Positions 15,361 through 21,099 of a stretch of DNA of 21,099 bases are shown here, piece by piece. Location: positions 1-21,099 of IMG/VR virus record IMGVR_UViG_3300030430_002701. One strand, given 5' to 3'. A model generated the notes under the pieces. The model made no database searches, was not told the origin of the DNA, and was given only the letters and a program-made list of their open reading frames with translations. Both the position numbers and the translations under genes were made by a program. Each line of letters begins with the position of its first letter. Positions within the stretch are counted from its first letter, which is position 1. This DNA comes from a virus.

Positions 15361-15972
15361 ATGACATCTGAGAGGAAGGCCAACGTGTGGACGGCTCTAA
15401 AAACCGCACAACAATCACTTGATGCTGTGGGCAAAGGTTCAAAAAACCAGTTCCACGGATATAACTACACCAGTGCCGAGGACATGCTGAAGGCTTGCCG
15501 CAAGGCGTTGCACGACGCAGGGCTTGTGGCTTACCGCCGGTCGTGGTCTATAGAACAAACCGACTTGGGCTGCATGGTCAACAACCACTTTTGCGTGGCT
15601 CTGGCGACGGATCAGCAAGCCGAAGAAGACTGCCTATGTGCTGAGGTCACATACCCTGCGATACCCGGCAACGGTCGCCCGCTTGACAAAGCCGTGAGTG
15701 CCGCATTGACCACAGCGTTCTCGTACTGGCTGCGTGACATTTTGATGCTGCCACGGGTTGACGGTCTGGAAGTAGACACCCGCGACGATTCAACGTACAA
15801 GCACGATGAGCAAGAAGCCGTCGGCCTTGCGGTTGAGATTGAGGACCGGGCTACCGATGAACAGATGCAGAAGTTGCTTGACGCCTTGCCTAAATACAAG
15901 GCCAGCAAGTTGGAAGAAGTCCCTGTAGTCACCTTGAAAGCGTGGCTCAAAAGAGTGAAGGAAACAGCATGA
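15361..15972 (+). CDS. erf: ERF-family single-strand annealing protein
   Basis: A 203-residue protein behind AGGAGG at ATG 15361. The opening (VWTALKTAQQSLDAVGKGSK, then FHGYNYTSAEDMLKACRKAL) is the ERF superfamily hallmark, in which a K-N-x-F-x-x-Y-x-Y-x-S/T core leads into a long helix. The middle (PLDKAVSAALTTAFSYWLRD) replaces the usual GSaxTYakRY segment and keeps its shape. The tail has an acidic linker and a small helical domain from about 155 (TDEQMQKLLDAL). ERF proteins form rings on single-stranded DNA and promote annealing in phage recombination. The next gene encodes a small SSB-like protein, the expected partner. Confidence 0.82.
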   Translation: MTSERKANVWTALKTAQQSLDAVGKGSKNQFHGYNYTSAEDMLKACRKALHDAGLVAYRRSWSIEQTDLGCMVNNHFCVALATDQQAEEDCLCAEVTYPAIPGNGRPLDKAVSAALTTAFSYWLRDILMLPRVDGLEVDTRDDSTYKHDEQEAVGLAVEIEDRATDEQMQKLLDALPKYKASKLEEVPVVTLKAWLKRVKETA

Positions 15973-16223
15973 AGCAATACAACAAAGTTGGAAATGGTGC
16001 GTTGCACAACAACGGTGAGGTCAGAGGCAATCAACCGCCGTATGGTGGTCCGATTGAGATTGACGGACGCAAGTTGAGGATGTCAGCATGGGTCAAAGAG
16101 AAAGACGGCAAGCGGTACTTTAGTATTGAAGTCACTGAGGTTGTTGAGTTGGACGAAGAGCCAAAGGCTGCATTTGGAAACCAAACCAGAAAGGCGATTG
16201 ACAATGGCGACATCCCGTTCTAA
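15969..16223 (+). CDS. Small SSB-like / DUF736-like protein
   Basis: An 84-residue protein whose ATG 15969 overlaps the ERF gene stop (ATGA). It follows the pattern of small phage OB-like proteins: GALHNNGEVRGNQPPYGGPI, then IDGRKLRMSAWVKEKDGKRY, a strand with FSIEVTEV, and a C-terminus IDNGDIPF. The acidic-hydrophobic DIPF end is the docking tip seen in single-stranded DNA-binding proteins. Coupling to an ERF gene supports a role in recombination. OB-fold function is inferred and not shown. Its 3' end overlaps the next gene by 20 bases. Confidence 0.65.
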   Translation: MKQYNKVGNGALHNNGEVRGNQPPYGGPIEIDGRKLRMSAWVKEKDGKRYFSIEVTEVVELDEEPKAAFGNQTRKAIDNGDIPF

Positions 16224-17055
16224 CCCTTACTTCATGCACGAGGAAACTGCTATAGCATTCAGTGGTGGCCGCACGTCAGCCTTCATGCTTTGGCACATCC
16301 TCGATGCACACGACGGCCAGTTGCCTGAATACGTCAAAGTCGCATTCATGAACACTGGACTTGAACATGAGAAAACACTGGAGTTCGTTAGAGAAGTTCA
16401 GCAGAGATGGAATGTTGACATGGTTTGGCTTGAGGGACCAACCGAGTACCCAGAAGGAAAGAAAACACCAGACACATTTAGGATCGTTGACTTTTGCAGT
16501 GCTTCTCGTAATGGCGAGCCATTAGAGGCTTTGATTGCGGCTCGCAACCATTTGCCTACCGTCGTCATGCGATGGTGTACGGGTGAGTTGAAAATCAAAC
16601 TTGTTCGTAGATATCTAGAGCAAACTTTTGGTTGGGATGAGTATCAGATTACTCTTGGTCTTAGAGCCGACGAACCTTGGCGAGTGGCAAAGATAAATCA
16701 GTACTACAGGAAGGGAGTTGAACAGATAGCACCCATGCACGCTGCTGGCCATGACGAAAATGACGTTTTGAACTTCTGGAAAAATCAGGACTTTGACTTA
16801 GACCTGCCCGGCGGTGACAACACTTTTGGCAACTGTGTTGGTTGTTTTTTAAAGTCTGTTCCCAAACTAAAAAAAATCTGTGACGCCAAGCCAGAACACT
16901 TTGATTGGTGGTCAAGGATGGAAGAAAAGTATGGGATGCAATTTAGACCAGACCGACCATCGTACAAAAATTTGCAGGTTGAATTCAGGGTGCAAGGCCG
17001 ACTGTTTGACGACTCCCTAGTTGATGACTCTATACCCTGCACCTGCACAGACTGA
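16204..17055 (+). CDS. PAPS reductase / DndC-type PP-loop family protein, copy 1
   Basis: A 283-residue protein of the PAPS reductase/ATP-pyrophosphatase (PP-loop) fold. ATG 16204 follows AAAGG and is preferred over an upstream in-frame ATG. The nucleotide loop is IAFSGGRTSAFMLW. Later blocks are MNTGLEHEKTLEFV, RWCTGELKIKLVRRYLEQ, LGLRADEPWRVAK, FGNCVGCFLK and a C-terminal CTCTD. The Cys of RWCT, NCVGC and CTC could bind an iron-sulfur cluster. Family members reduce PAPS, or activate sulfur for tRNA or DNA thiolation. Phage copies are common but their role is unsettled. It is lower in GC (43-47% in lines counted). The next gene is a diverged duplicate. Confidence 0.78.
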   Translation: MATSRSNPYFMHEETAIAFSGGRTSAFMLWHILDAHDGQLPEYVKVAFMNTGLEHEKTLEFVREVQQRWNVDMVWLEGPTEYPEGKKTPDTFRIVDFCSASRNGEPLEALIAARNHLPTVVMRWCTGELKIKLVRRYLEQTFGWDEYQITLGLRADEPWRVAKINQYYRKGVEQIAPMHAAGHDENDVLNFWKNQDFDLDLPGGDNTFGNCVGCFLKSVPKLKKICDAKPEHFDWWSRMEEKYGMQFRPDRPSYKNLQVEFRVQGRLFDDSLVDDSIPCTCTD

Positions 17056-17066
17056 AAGGAACTGAT

Positions 17067-17885
17067 ATGAATTCTTGCAACGCCTATGCAGTTCAAGGGC
17101 CATCGGTTGTCTCATTTTCTGGTGGTCGAACTTCGGGCTTCATGTTATGGAACATCATGCAAGCACATGGTGGCCAAGTACCCAAAGATATCCTTGTGTC
17201 CTTTCAGAACACGGGATTGGAACATCCAGCCACATACGACTTCATCGTTGAAGTTCAAGAGCAGTGGCAGATTCCGATTGTGTGGCTTGAACTTGACATC
17301 TCCGAAGACGGCTATGGCTACAAGGTGGTTGACAAGAATACGGCAGCCAGACAGGGAGAACCGTTTGCAGCGTTGATTCGCAAAAGGAAGTATCTGCCCA
17401 ACCCGATAGCACGCTTCTGCACTGTAGAACTCAAGATCAAGACCCTTGAGCGATACATCAAGAACGTGCTGGGTTGGGAGGATTGGGACAACGCGATTGG
17501 TTTGCGTGCCGACGAGCCAAGACGGGTGGCAAAGATGAAGGCGGATGATCGTAATCTGACACCTGTTGCTGACGCTGGCCATACCAATCAAGATGTCATG
17601 AGGTTCTGGGAGTCACATCCTTTTGACCTCAAACTGCCCGGAGGCAACAACGACTTCGGCAACTGTGTTGGCTGCTTTCTCAAAGGACGCAGCAAACTGG
17701 AGAAAATCATTGACAGCAACCCGGCACACTTTGATTGGTGGGTTGCTATGGAAAAAGAAATAGGGTCAACATTCAGAAGCGACCGTCCAACGTACGAACA
17801 AATGCTGGTGCAAATGACCATACAAGGCCGATTGTTTGATGACTCCATACCTGACGAAAGCATGCCTTGCATGTGCCATGACTGA
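17067..17885 (+). CDS. PAPS reductase / DndC-type PP-loop family protein, copy 2
   Basis: A 272-residue paralogue of the gene before it, starting at ATG 17067 behind AAAGGAACTGAT. It keeps every key block: VSFSGGRTSGFMLWNI, QNTGLEHPATYDFI, ARFCTVELKIKTLERYIK, IGLRADEPRRVAK, FGNCVGCFLK and a C-terminal CMCHD. The two proteins look about half identical by eye, so this is an old tandem duplication, with GC content higher here in part. Conserved Cys positions suggest a shared cluster or active site. The pair might act together or on two substrates. A nucleic-acid thiolation role is one possibility, but no dnd-like partner genes are present. Confidence 0.78.
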   Translation: MNSCNAYAVQGPSVVSFSGGRTSGFMLWNIMQAHGGQVPKDILVSFQNTGLEHPATYDFIVEVQEQWQIPIVWLELDISEDGYGYKVVDKNTAARQGEPFAALIRKRKYLPNPIARFCTVELKIKTLERYIKNVLGWEDWDNAIGLRADEPRRVAKMKADDRNLTPVADAGHTNQDVMRFWESHPFDLKLPGGNNDFGNCVGCFLKGRSKLEKIIDSNPAHFDWWVAMEKEIGSTFRSDRPTYEQMLVQMTIQGRLFDDSIPDESMPCMCHD

Positions 17886-17896
17886 GAGGAACTGTA

Positions 17897-18199
17897 ATGC
17901 TACCGATACAAGGACCGCCCGACCCCAAAGATGACCACCATGAGGACGAACAAATCTCAGCCGCAGGAGAGATTGTTTACAGGCAAAGAGAATGCCTGCA
18001 CGATTGGCAAGAGATAAACGACACATCTTGTTTGTGCCGACTTTGTGGAAAGATAGAGCGGTGGGACAACATGCCCGCCAGCAATGACACTGTGATGATG
18101 AAGGCGTATGGCATCACGTTTATGGTACCCATGGACTGCTTGCCTAAATCATTTCAGAGAACGATTGAAATACAACGAATTTATAAGGAAGGGAACTAG
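17897..18199 (+). CDS. Small zinc-ribbon-like protein
   Basis: A 100-residue protein from ATG 17897 behind AGAGGAACTGTA. It is acidic in the first 25 residues and then shows C33-x-H35, C45-x-C47 and C50, a possible zinc ribbon (ECLHDW ... CLCRLCGKIERW). The C-terminal part (AYGITFMVPMDCLP) is hydrophobic. No family is recognised. It sits directly after the PAPS-reductase-like pair and may be in the same transcript; a functional link is only a guess. Confidence 0.6.
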   Translation: MLPIQGPPDPKDDHHEDEQISAAGEIVYRQRECLHDWQEINDTSCLCRLCGKIERWDNMPASNDTVMMKAYGITFMVPMDCLPKSFQRTIEIQRIYKEGN

Positions 18200-18202
18200 A
18201 CC

Positions 18203-18397
18203 ATGACAACCATACACATTGAATCCGTAGAACTTCTTGCGATAGTTGGTAAGTGCAAACAAATCAAAGAAGCCGCTGTGAATCTAAAAGCCACTGGACA
18301 TGATCAAGATTTGTTAGAAATTGAACAGCGGCTTGAGGCAATCATTGACGTTGTGATTGAGGCTGCAAGGGCTGAGTTCGGGAAGGTGGAAGCATGA
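18203..18397 (+). CDS. Small helical protein, function unknown
   Basis: A 64-residue protein from ATG 18203 behind AAGGAAGGGAACTAGACC. It is nearly all helix (VELLAIVGKCKQIKEAAVNL, then LEIEQRLEAIIDVVIEAARA) with alternating hydrophobic positions. It overlaps the next gene by 4 bases. No family is recognised. It belongs to a run of three small helical proteins that could form an assembly or may be accessory factors. Confidence 0.55.
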   Translation: MTTIHIESVELLAIVGKCKQIKEAAVNLKATGHDQDLLEIEQRLEAIIDVVIEAARAEFGKVEA

Positions 18398-18618
18398 AAT
18401 TGTCACAAGTCAACGAGATGCGCAAACACATAGATCGTTTGAACGAAACCGTAAGTACTCTGCAACGAGTTACCAACACCATTTGGGATCAGAAGCGGTA
18501 CGAGCCATGGATTACCGAAGAAGATCAAACATGGCATCTTGACATGAGCATCAAACGATTACAAAGACACATTGAAAACTTGAACAAAGCATACGATTCA
18601 GAAGGGAACAAAGAATGA
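18394..18618 (+). CDS. Small coiled-coil protein, function unknown
   Basis: A 74-residue protein with ATGA overlaps at both ends. The pattern (MKLSQVNEMRKHIDRLNETV, then MSIKRLQRHIENLNKAY) has heptad spacing of Leu, Ile and Met, so a coiled coil is likely, broken by a charged Trp-containing loop (PWITEEDQTWHLD). No family is recognised. Confidence 0.55.
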   Translation: MKLSQVNEMRKHIDRLNETVSTLQRVTNTIWDQKRYEPWITEEDQTWHLDMSIKRLQRHIENLNKAYDSEGNKE

Positions 18619-18824
18619 CGCCAGCACGCATAGACCATCTGCGAGACGTGACCAAGCGCATCTTGATAACAAGCCAATGCCTTAACGACCTAAGCCAAAA
18701 CTTGATGGCGGAGCAACCGACTGATCAGGAACTGAACACGCTTGATCAGTTCATCATTCGGCTGCAAGGTCAGATGATTGAACTGGACGATGCTGCCCAA
18801 AGCCTACAGGGGGACTTGGTATGA
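18615..18824 (+). CDS. Small helical protein, function unknown
   Basis: A 69-residue protein with ATGA overlaps at both ends. It is helical and amphipathic (RIDHLRDVTKRILITSQCLN, then LDQFIIRLQGQMIELDDAAQ). No family is recognised. Its coding sequence contains an inverted repeat around 18721-18752. It immediately precedes the replication-type gene. Confidence 0.55.
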   Translation: MTPARIDHLRDVTKRILITSQCLNDLSQNLMAEQPTDQELNTLDQFIIRLQGQMIELDDAAQSLQGDLV

Positions 18825-19501
18825 ACTTCGCATTCGTCAAGTGGTACCCCGGTGCGTTCATGGCTGGGACTGCTCACCTGTCCAACGAAGAGGTGGGTGC
18901 TTATATCCGACTTCTCTGCTGGCAGGCGCAGTCCGGCGAACTGCCCAACGACTTTGACCGCCTGAGCCGTTTGGCGGACGGAATGAGTCTTGATTCATGG
19001 AAAGCCATCAGGGACAAGTTCCAAGTGGACGAGGCCACCGACGGTTTGTTCAACGAACGGATGAGATCAGAAATGACAGCAGCAGCCGACCGTGTCGCAA
19101 AGGGCCGAAGGGCTGCCGACACCCGGTGGGGAAAAGAGGAGTATGCAAGGGCATGTGCGGATGCATTGCCGACCCATATGCCAAAGAAAGAAAGAGAGAG
19201 AGAAAGAGAGAAAGAGCCTCAGCAATCTCTGACTAAATCTAATACCGATCCGGAGTCAAGGCTGCATGCTTCTGGCCTCGATCCCGAATCATCGCCATAC
19301 AAGGTCGAGGTTGCCCGCTGGGGCGTTGCAAACGGTTTGACGCCTACCACGTCCATGATTCTTCCTCGGCTCGTAGCGGGCATCCACGGGCCAGCAAAAG
19401 GAAAGGTCTGGTTGCAGGACTTAGACTCACGGATTGCGACAGCAAAGAATCCAGCGGCATATCTACGCGGTGCCATCAAACAGGAGTTTGGAAGATCATG
19501 A
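18821..19501 (+). CDS. DUF1376-type phage replication protein
   Basis: A 226-residue protein starting at ATG 18821 (ATGA overlap). The N-terminus (FVKWYPGAFMAGTAHLSNEE, then VGAYIRLLCWQAQSGELP) matches the DUF1376 family: a short Y-P-x-D/G-F opening, then an L-S-x-E-E-x-G-A-Y-x-R-L helix. These proteins are linked to phage replication initiation, often as the N-terminal part of a primosome-type protein. Residues 121-132 are a Lys/Arg/Glu run (KKERERERE). It is encoded by a 34-base purine tract and works as a hinge. The C-terminal part (VARWGVANGLTPTTSMILPR ... AAYLRGAIKQEF) is a small helical domain. ERF nearby supports a replication-recombination role. Confidence 0.75.
   Translation: MNFAFVKWYPGAFMAGTAHLSNEEVGAYIRLLCWQAQSGELPNDFDRLSRLADGMSLDSWKAIRDKFQVDEATDGLFNERMRSEMTAAADRVAKGRRAADTRWGKEEYARACADALPTHMPKKEREREREKEPQQSLTKSNTDPESRLHASGLDPESSPYKVEVARWGVANGLTPTTSMILPRLVAGIHGPAKGKVWLQDLDSRIATAKNPAAYLRGAIKQEFGRS
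19183..19216 (+). repeat. 34-base homopurine (GA-rich) tract inside the replication gene
   Basis: An unbroken run of 34 purines, mostly GAAA and GA steps, encodes the KKERERERE hinge of the DUF1376-type protein. Such microsatellite-like runs can slip in replication and can form triplex DNA. It lies at the domain boundary. Confidence 0.9.
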
Positions 19502-19803
19502 CTGTAGGAAGAGGAAGGGGCAAACAGCCCAAAGCCAACGACGAGTGCAGCAACGAAGCCTTCGCACTCAAATCAGATTCAGTTCGCGGCAGAGTGCTGG
19601 AGTACATCAAAAAGGCCAAGTTGGTCACATGCGACCGGGCTGAACTCGACCTTGAGATGTCGCACCAGTCATGTTCAGCAGCATTCAACTATCTGGTCAA
19701 GAAGGGCTTGATCGAGAAGTCAGGCAAGGTCGGTGTCACCCGGTATGGACGCAAAGCCAATTTGTACCGCCCGGTTTACCGAGAAACGTTGTTTGAACTA
19801 TGA
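19498..19803 (+). CDS. Winged-helix DNA-binding protein
   Basis: A 101-residue basic protein coupled by ATGA to the DUF1376 gene and to the next gene. Residues 29-92 read as a winged helix: SVRGRVLEYIKKAKLVTCDR, then MSHQSCSAAFNYLVKKGLIE, whose recognition helix is followed by a wing with SGKVGVTRYGRKANLYRP. The N-terminal 25 residues are polar and probably disordered. Such small proteins act as phage regulators or assist origin binding. Which applies cannot be said from the sequence. Confidence 0.68.
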   Translation: MTVGRGRGKQPKANDECSNEAFALKSDSVRGRVLEYIKKAKLVTCDRAELDLEMSHQSCSAAFNYLVKKGLIEKSGKVGVTRYGRKANLYRPVYRETLFEL

Positions 19804-20132
19804 GAAAGCCCAAGTCACCACTGAGACGCAAGTTGCTTGAGATGGATGCTCTATACAACCTTTACTGCCCACGCAGGCCAATCGAACGCATGCAGGGTAT
19901 GGTTAAATTAGCACCATCAAGGTTTCATGGCTTTGTGTGGCTGAAGCCATACAAGTTCTTTGGATCATCCTGCGATTACTTTGGACTGACTCAAACGTGC
20001 AAGTACGTGGGCTTTTGTCGTGAGGATGGAGCCTTCATCTATCGGGTCTACCAAAAGCACTTTGGCATTGACGGGCGACTAGAACTTTTGCAAATTGCTT
20101 GCAATCGAATATCAGGGCTGTACTATAAGTGA
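19800..20132 (+). CDS. Hypothetical protein ending the early operon
   Basis: A 110-residue basic, aromatic-rich protein starting at ATG 19800 (ATGA). It carries five Cys and many Tyr/Phe (HGFVWLKPYKFFGSSCDYFG, then CREDGAFIYRVYQKHFGIDG). No metal motif with a clean CxxC is present. No family is recognised. It is the last gene before a 279-base structured non-coding block that holds likely terminators. Confidence 0.6.
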   Translation: MRKPKSPLRRKLLEMDALYNLYCPRRPIERMQGMVKLAPSRFHGFVWLKPYKFFGSSCDYFGLTQTCKYVGFCREDGAFIYRVYQKHFGIDGRLELLQIACNRISGLYYK

Positions 20133-20140
20133 CCACCCTC

Positions 20141-20182
20141 CTGCCGTCGGTGATCTGGCGACCATCGGCGGCTTTCCTTTCT
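20141..20182 (+). terminator. Probable operon terminator hairpin
   Basis: CTGCCG (20141-20146) pairs with CGGCGG (20166-20171), with one G-U, and GGT (20149-20151) pairs with ACC (20161-20163) across a small internal mismatch. The stem is followed by the pyrimidine-rich CTTTCCTTTCT. It lies just after the last gene of the rightward operon, where a rho-independent terminator is expected. Confidence 0.5.
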
Positions 20183-20212
20183 GTAGCGGCGTGTGGATGG
20201 ACTACTCGCCAG

Positions 20213-20240
20213 CCTCACTCGTTTGCAAGTGCGGGTGAGG
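20213..20240. other. Hairpin with 9-bp stem in non-coding block
   Basis: CCTCACTCG (20213-20221) pairs with CGGGTGAGG (20232-20240) with one G-U, enclosing a 10-base loop. No T tract follows on +. It may be part of a structured RNA or a terminator on the minus strand. Function is unknown. Confidence 0.45.
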
Positions 20241-20257
20241 TTCTAGCCTTCGGGTGA

Positions 20258-20272
20258 CATATCAGTTCCCTT
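20258..20272 (-). promoter_or_regulatory. Inverted copy of the AAAGGAACTGATATG start leader
   Basis: On the minus strand this reads AAGGGAACTGATATG, matching 14 of 15 bases of the ribosome site and start at 17055-17069. The ATG opens a five-codon reading frame ending in TAG (MSPEG). It may be a gene remnant, a leader peptide, or a chance match. The same hairpin as at 20213-20240 follows it on that strand. Confidence 0.4.
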
Positions 20273-20301
20273 GCTCCATGCATCCCGATCATGTGAGCCA
20301 G

Positions 20302-20339
20302 CAAGCCCGTAGTACTCAATTCTGCGGGCTTGTCTGTTT
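20302..20339 (+). terminator. Rho-independent-type terminator
   Basis: CAAGCCCGTAG (20302-20312) pairs with CTGCGGGCTTG (20322-20332) through 11 bp with one G-U pair, enclosing a 9-base loop. TCTGTTT follows. It is the best terminator-like hairpin in the window, placed before the phosphoesterase gene, so it would insulate that gene from the early operon. Confidence 0.65.
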
Positions 20340-20354
20340 GACGGTTCGGACAGT

Positions 20355-20381
20355 TTGCCCGCGCGCGCGTGCGCGTATAAC
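20355..20381 (+). promoter_or_regulatory. Possible promoter with alternating GC spacer
   Basis: TTGCCC at 20355-20360 and TATAAC at 20376-20381 are spaced by 15 bases, shorter than the usual 17. The spacer is a strictly alternating purine-pyrimidine run (20360-20379). It would start transcription about 24 bases before the phosphoesterase GTG at 20412. Weak on spacing, supported by position after a terminator. Confidence 0.3.
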
Positions 20382-20411
20382 AGAATCACGCGGTCCTGCC
20401 GATATACAAAC

Positions 20412-21099
20412 GTGGATACGGCACGAATCGCAGCAGTCTCTTGCAGCCACTCGCCATTCACCAGCCCTGTTGCTCACGCACGGCTGATGGAGTTGCTTGA
20501 TGATGTCGGCCCTACCTTGACGCATTTCGTCCACTGCGGCGACCTTCTCGAAGCAGCAGCAGCCAGCGTCCATGCAGACGAGCATGACCACACGCTTGCT
20601 GACGAGTTCGAGCATGCCAGCAACTTCCTGCGGTCGATCCGAGAAGCCTTGCCTGAGTCCTGCCGCCTGATCTGGATGAACGGCAACCACGATGACAACA
20701 TCTTCAAGCGTGACCCGCGACGGATCCCAAAGGCTCTGCGGGACATGATCGAGATAGGCCGCGATTCTCGTTGGCCTGAGTTCTCTCATTGGACGCAACA
20801 CCCGTATGCAAAGAACCAACGTGGGCAGGTACAGATTGGGCAGGTGGTCTTCTTTCATGGCTTTGATGCCGGGCAGACTTCAGACGAACTTGAAGCGTTG
20901 CAGTTCAACAACATCACTGGCGGTCATTCTCATCGTCTGTTCGTCCGTGGTCACACGCACCGACCCGTTCCACCTACCCAATGCCACCGAACCCGCAAAG
21001 TTCCTTTGCCTTACTGGTATGCGAACGTGGGTACTCTTGGGCCACTCACGCCGGACTGGGCAAGCCGTATGGATACCTCTGCATGGGGTGCTGCGTGCC
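20412..21099 (+). CDS. Calcineurin-like metallophosphoesterase, 3'-partial
   Basis: The frame is open to the right edge (229 codons seen). I place the start at GTG 20412 because homologous sequence begins there, though no good ribosome site precedes it; ATG 20487 would cut off the first motif. The motifs run in order: IAAVSCSHSPF, with H13; HCGDLLEA, with GD at 43-44; NGNHDD, with GNHD at 91-94; FFHG, with H149; and RGHTHRP, with GHTH at 180-183. YANVGTLGP at 203-211 closes the fold. These bind two metals and cut phosphate esters; phage members act on nucleic acids, nucleotides or 2',3'-cyclic ends. The usual Asp of the first D-x-H motif is Cys11 here. Confidence 0.85.
   Translation, partial: MDTARIAAVSCSHSPFTSPVAHARLMELLDDVGPTLTHFVHCGDLLEAAAASVHADEHDHTLADEFEHASNFLRSIREALPESCRLIWMNGNHDDNIFKRDPRRIPKALRDMIEIGRDSRWPEFSHWTQHPYAKNQRGQVQIGQVVFFHGFDAGQTSDELEALQFNNITGGHSHRLFVRGHTHRPVPPTQCHRTRKVPLPYWYANVGTLGPLTPDWASRMDTSAWGAAC

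Noticed and set aside
16204-17885. Complete Dnd phosphorothioation system
   Set aside because: Only the DndC-like PP-loop family is present; no DndA, DndD, DndE or restriction partners were found in the window.
20316-20858. Minus-strand open frame (180 codons) at the right end
   Set aside because: Antisense to the metallophosphoesterase, whose motifs are clear on +, and it runs through the terminator hairpin.
1-21099. tRNA genes, CRISPR array, insertion sequence, integrase or attachment site
   Set aside because: No cloverleaf-like block, spaced direct repeats, transposase or recombinase motifs were seen on reading.

Overview
The window is a stretch of a tailed double-stranded DNA phage genome (Caudoviricetes), or of a prophage carrying one. 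The gene order and the tape measure protein point to a siphovirus with a short tail. The host cannot be read from the sequence. Base composition is moderately GC-rich, Shine-Dalgarno sites are canonical (AAAGGA/GGAG), and the lysozyme-like and beta-helix proteins resemble proteins of aquatic Gram-negative bacteria and their phages. I saw no integrase, lysogeny repressor, tRNA, insertion sequence or CRISPR array.

Layout: (1) Positions 1-7418 are a head and head-tail connection module, all on + and tightly packed. It holds a MuF-type head morphogenesis protein (5'-partial), a prohead protease/scaffold/major capsid fusion, a putative decoration protein, a connector, a head-closure protein, an HK97 gp10-like protein, a tail terminator, a tail tube protein, and a tail assembly chaperone with a -1 frame extension. 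(2) Positions 7422-13051 are the tail: a short coiled-coil tape measure, three large unrecognised tail proteins, a small Cys-rich protein and a beta-helix protein. GC content drops in 9712-11961. (3) Positions 13038-13495 are the turning point: one minus-strand gene converging on the tail genes, then a spacer with a plausible sigma70-type promoter facing right. (4) Positions 13496-20132 are a rightward series of small genes, many starting with ATGA overlaps or a recurrent AAAGGAACTGA leader. They include a lysozyme-like muramidase, an ERF-family annealing protein, a small SSB-like protein, two tandem paralogous PAPS-reductase-family proteins, a DUF1376-type replication protein and a winged-helix protein. 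(5) Positions 20133-20411 are a 279-base non-coding block of stacked hairpins and an alternating GC tract. (6) A metallophosphoesterase gene starts near 20412 and runs off the right edge.

The left half builds the capsid and tail, and the right half looks like early or middle genes for recombination and replication plus one lysis-type enzyme. Terminase and portal genes are expected just left of position 1. The points most worth checking are the tandem PAPS-reductase-like pair, the protease-capsid fusion with an internal start, the -1 frame tail chaperone extension that has no ATG, the lone minus-strand gene, and the structured block before the phosphoesterase.
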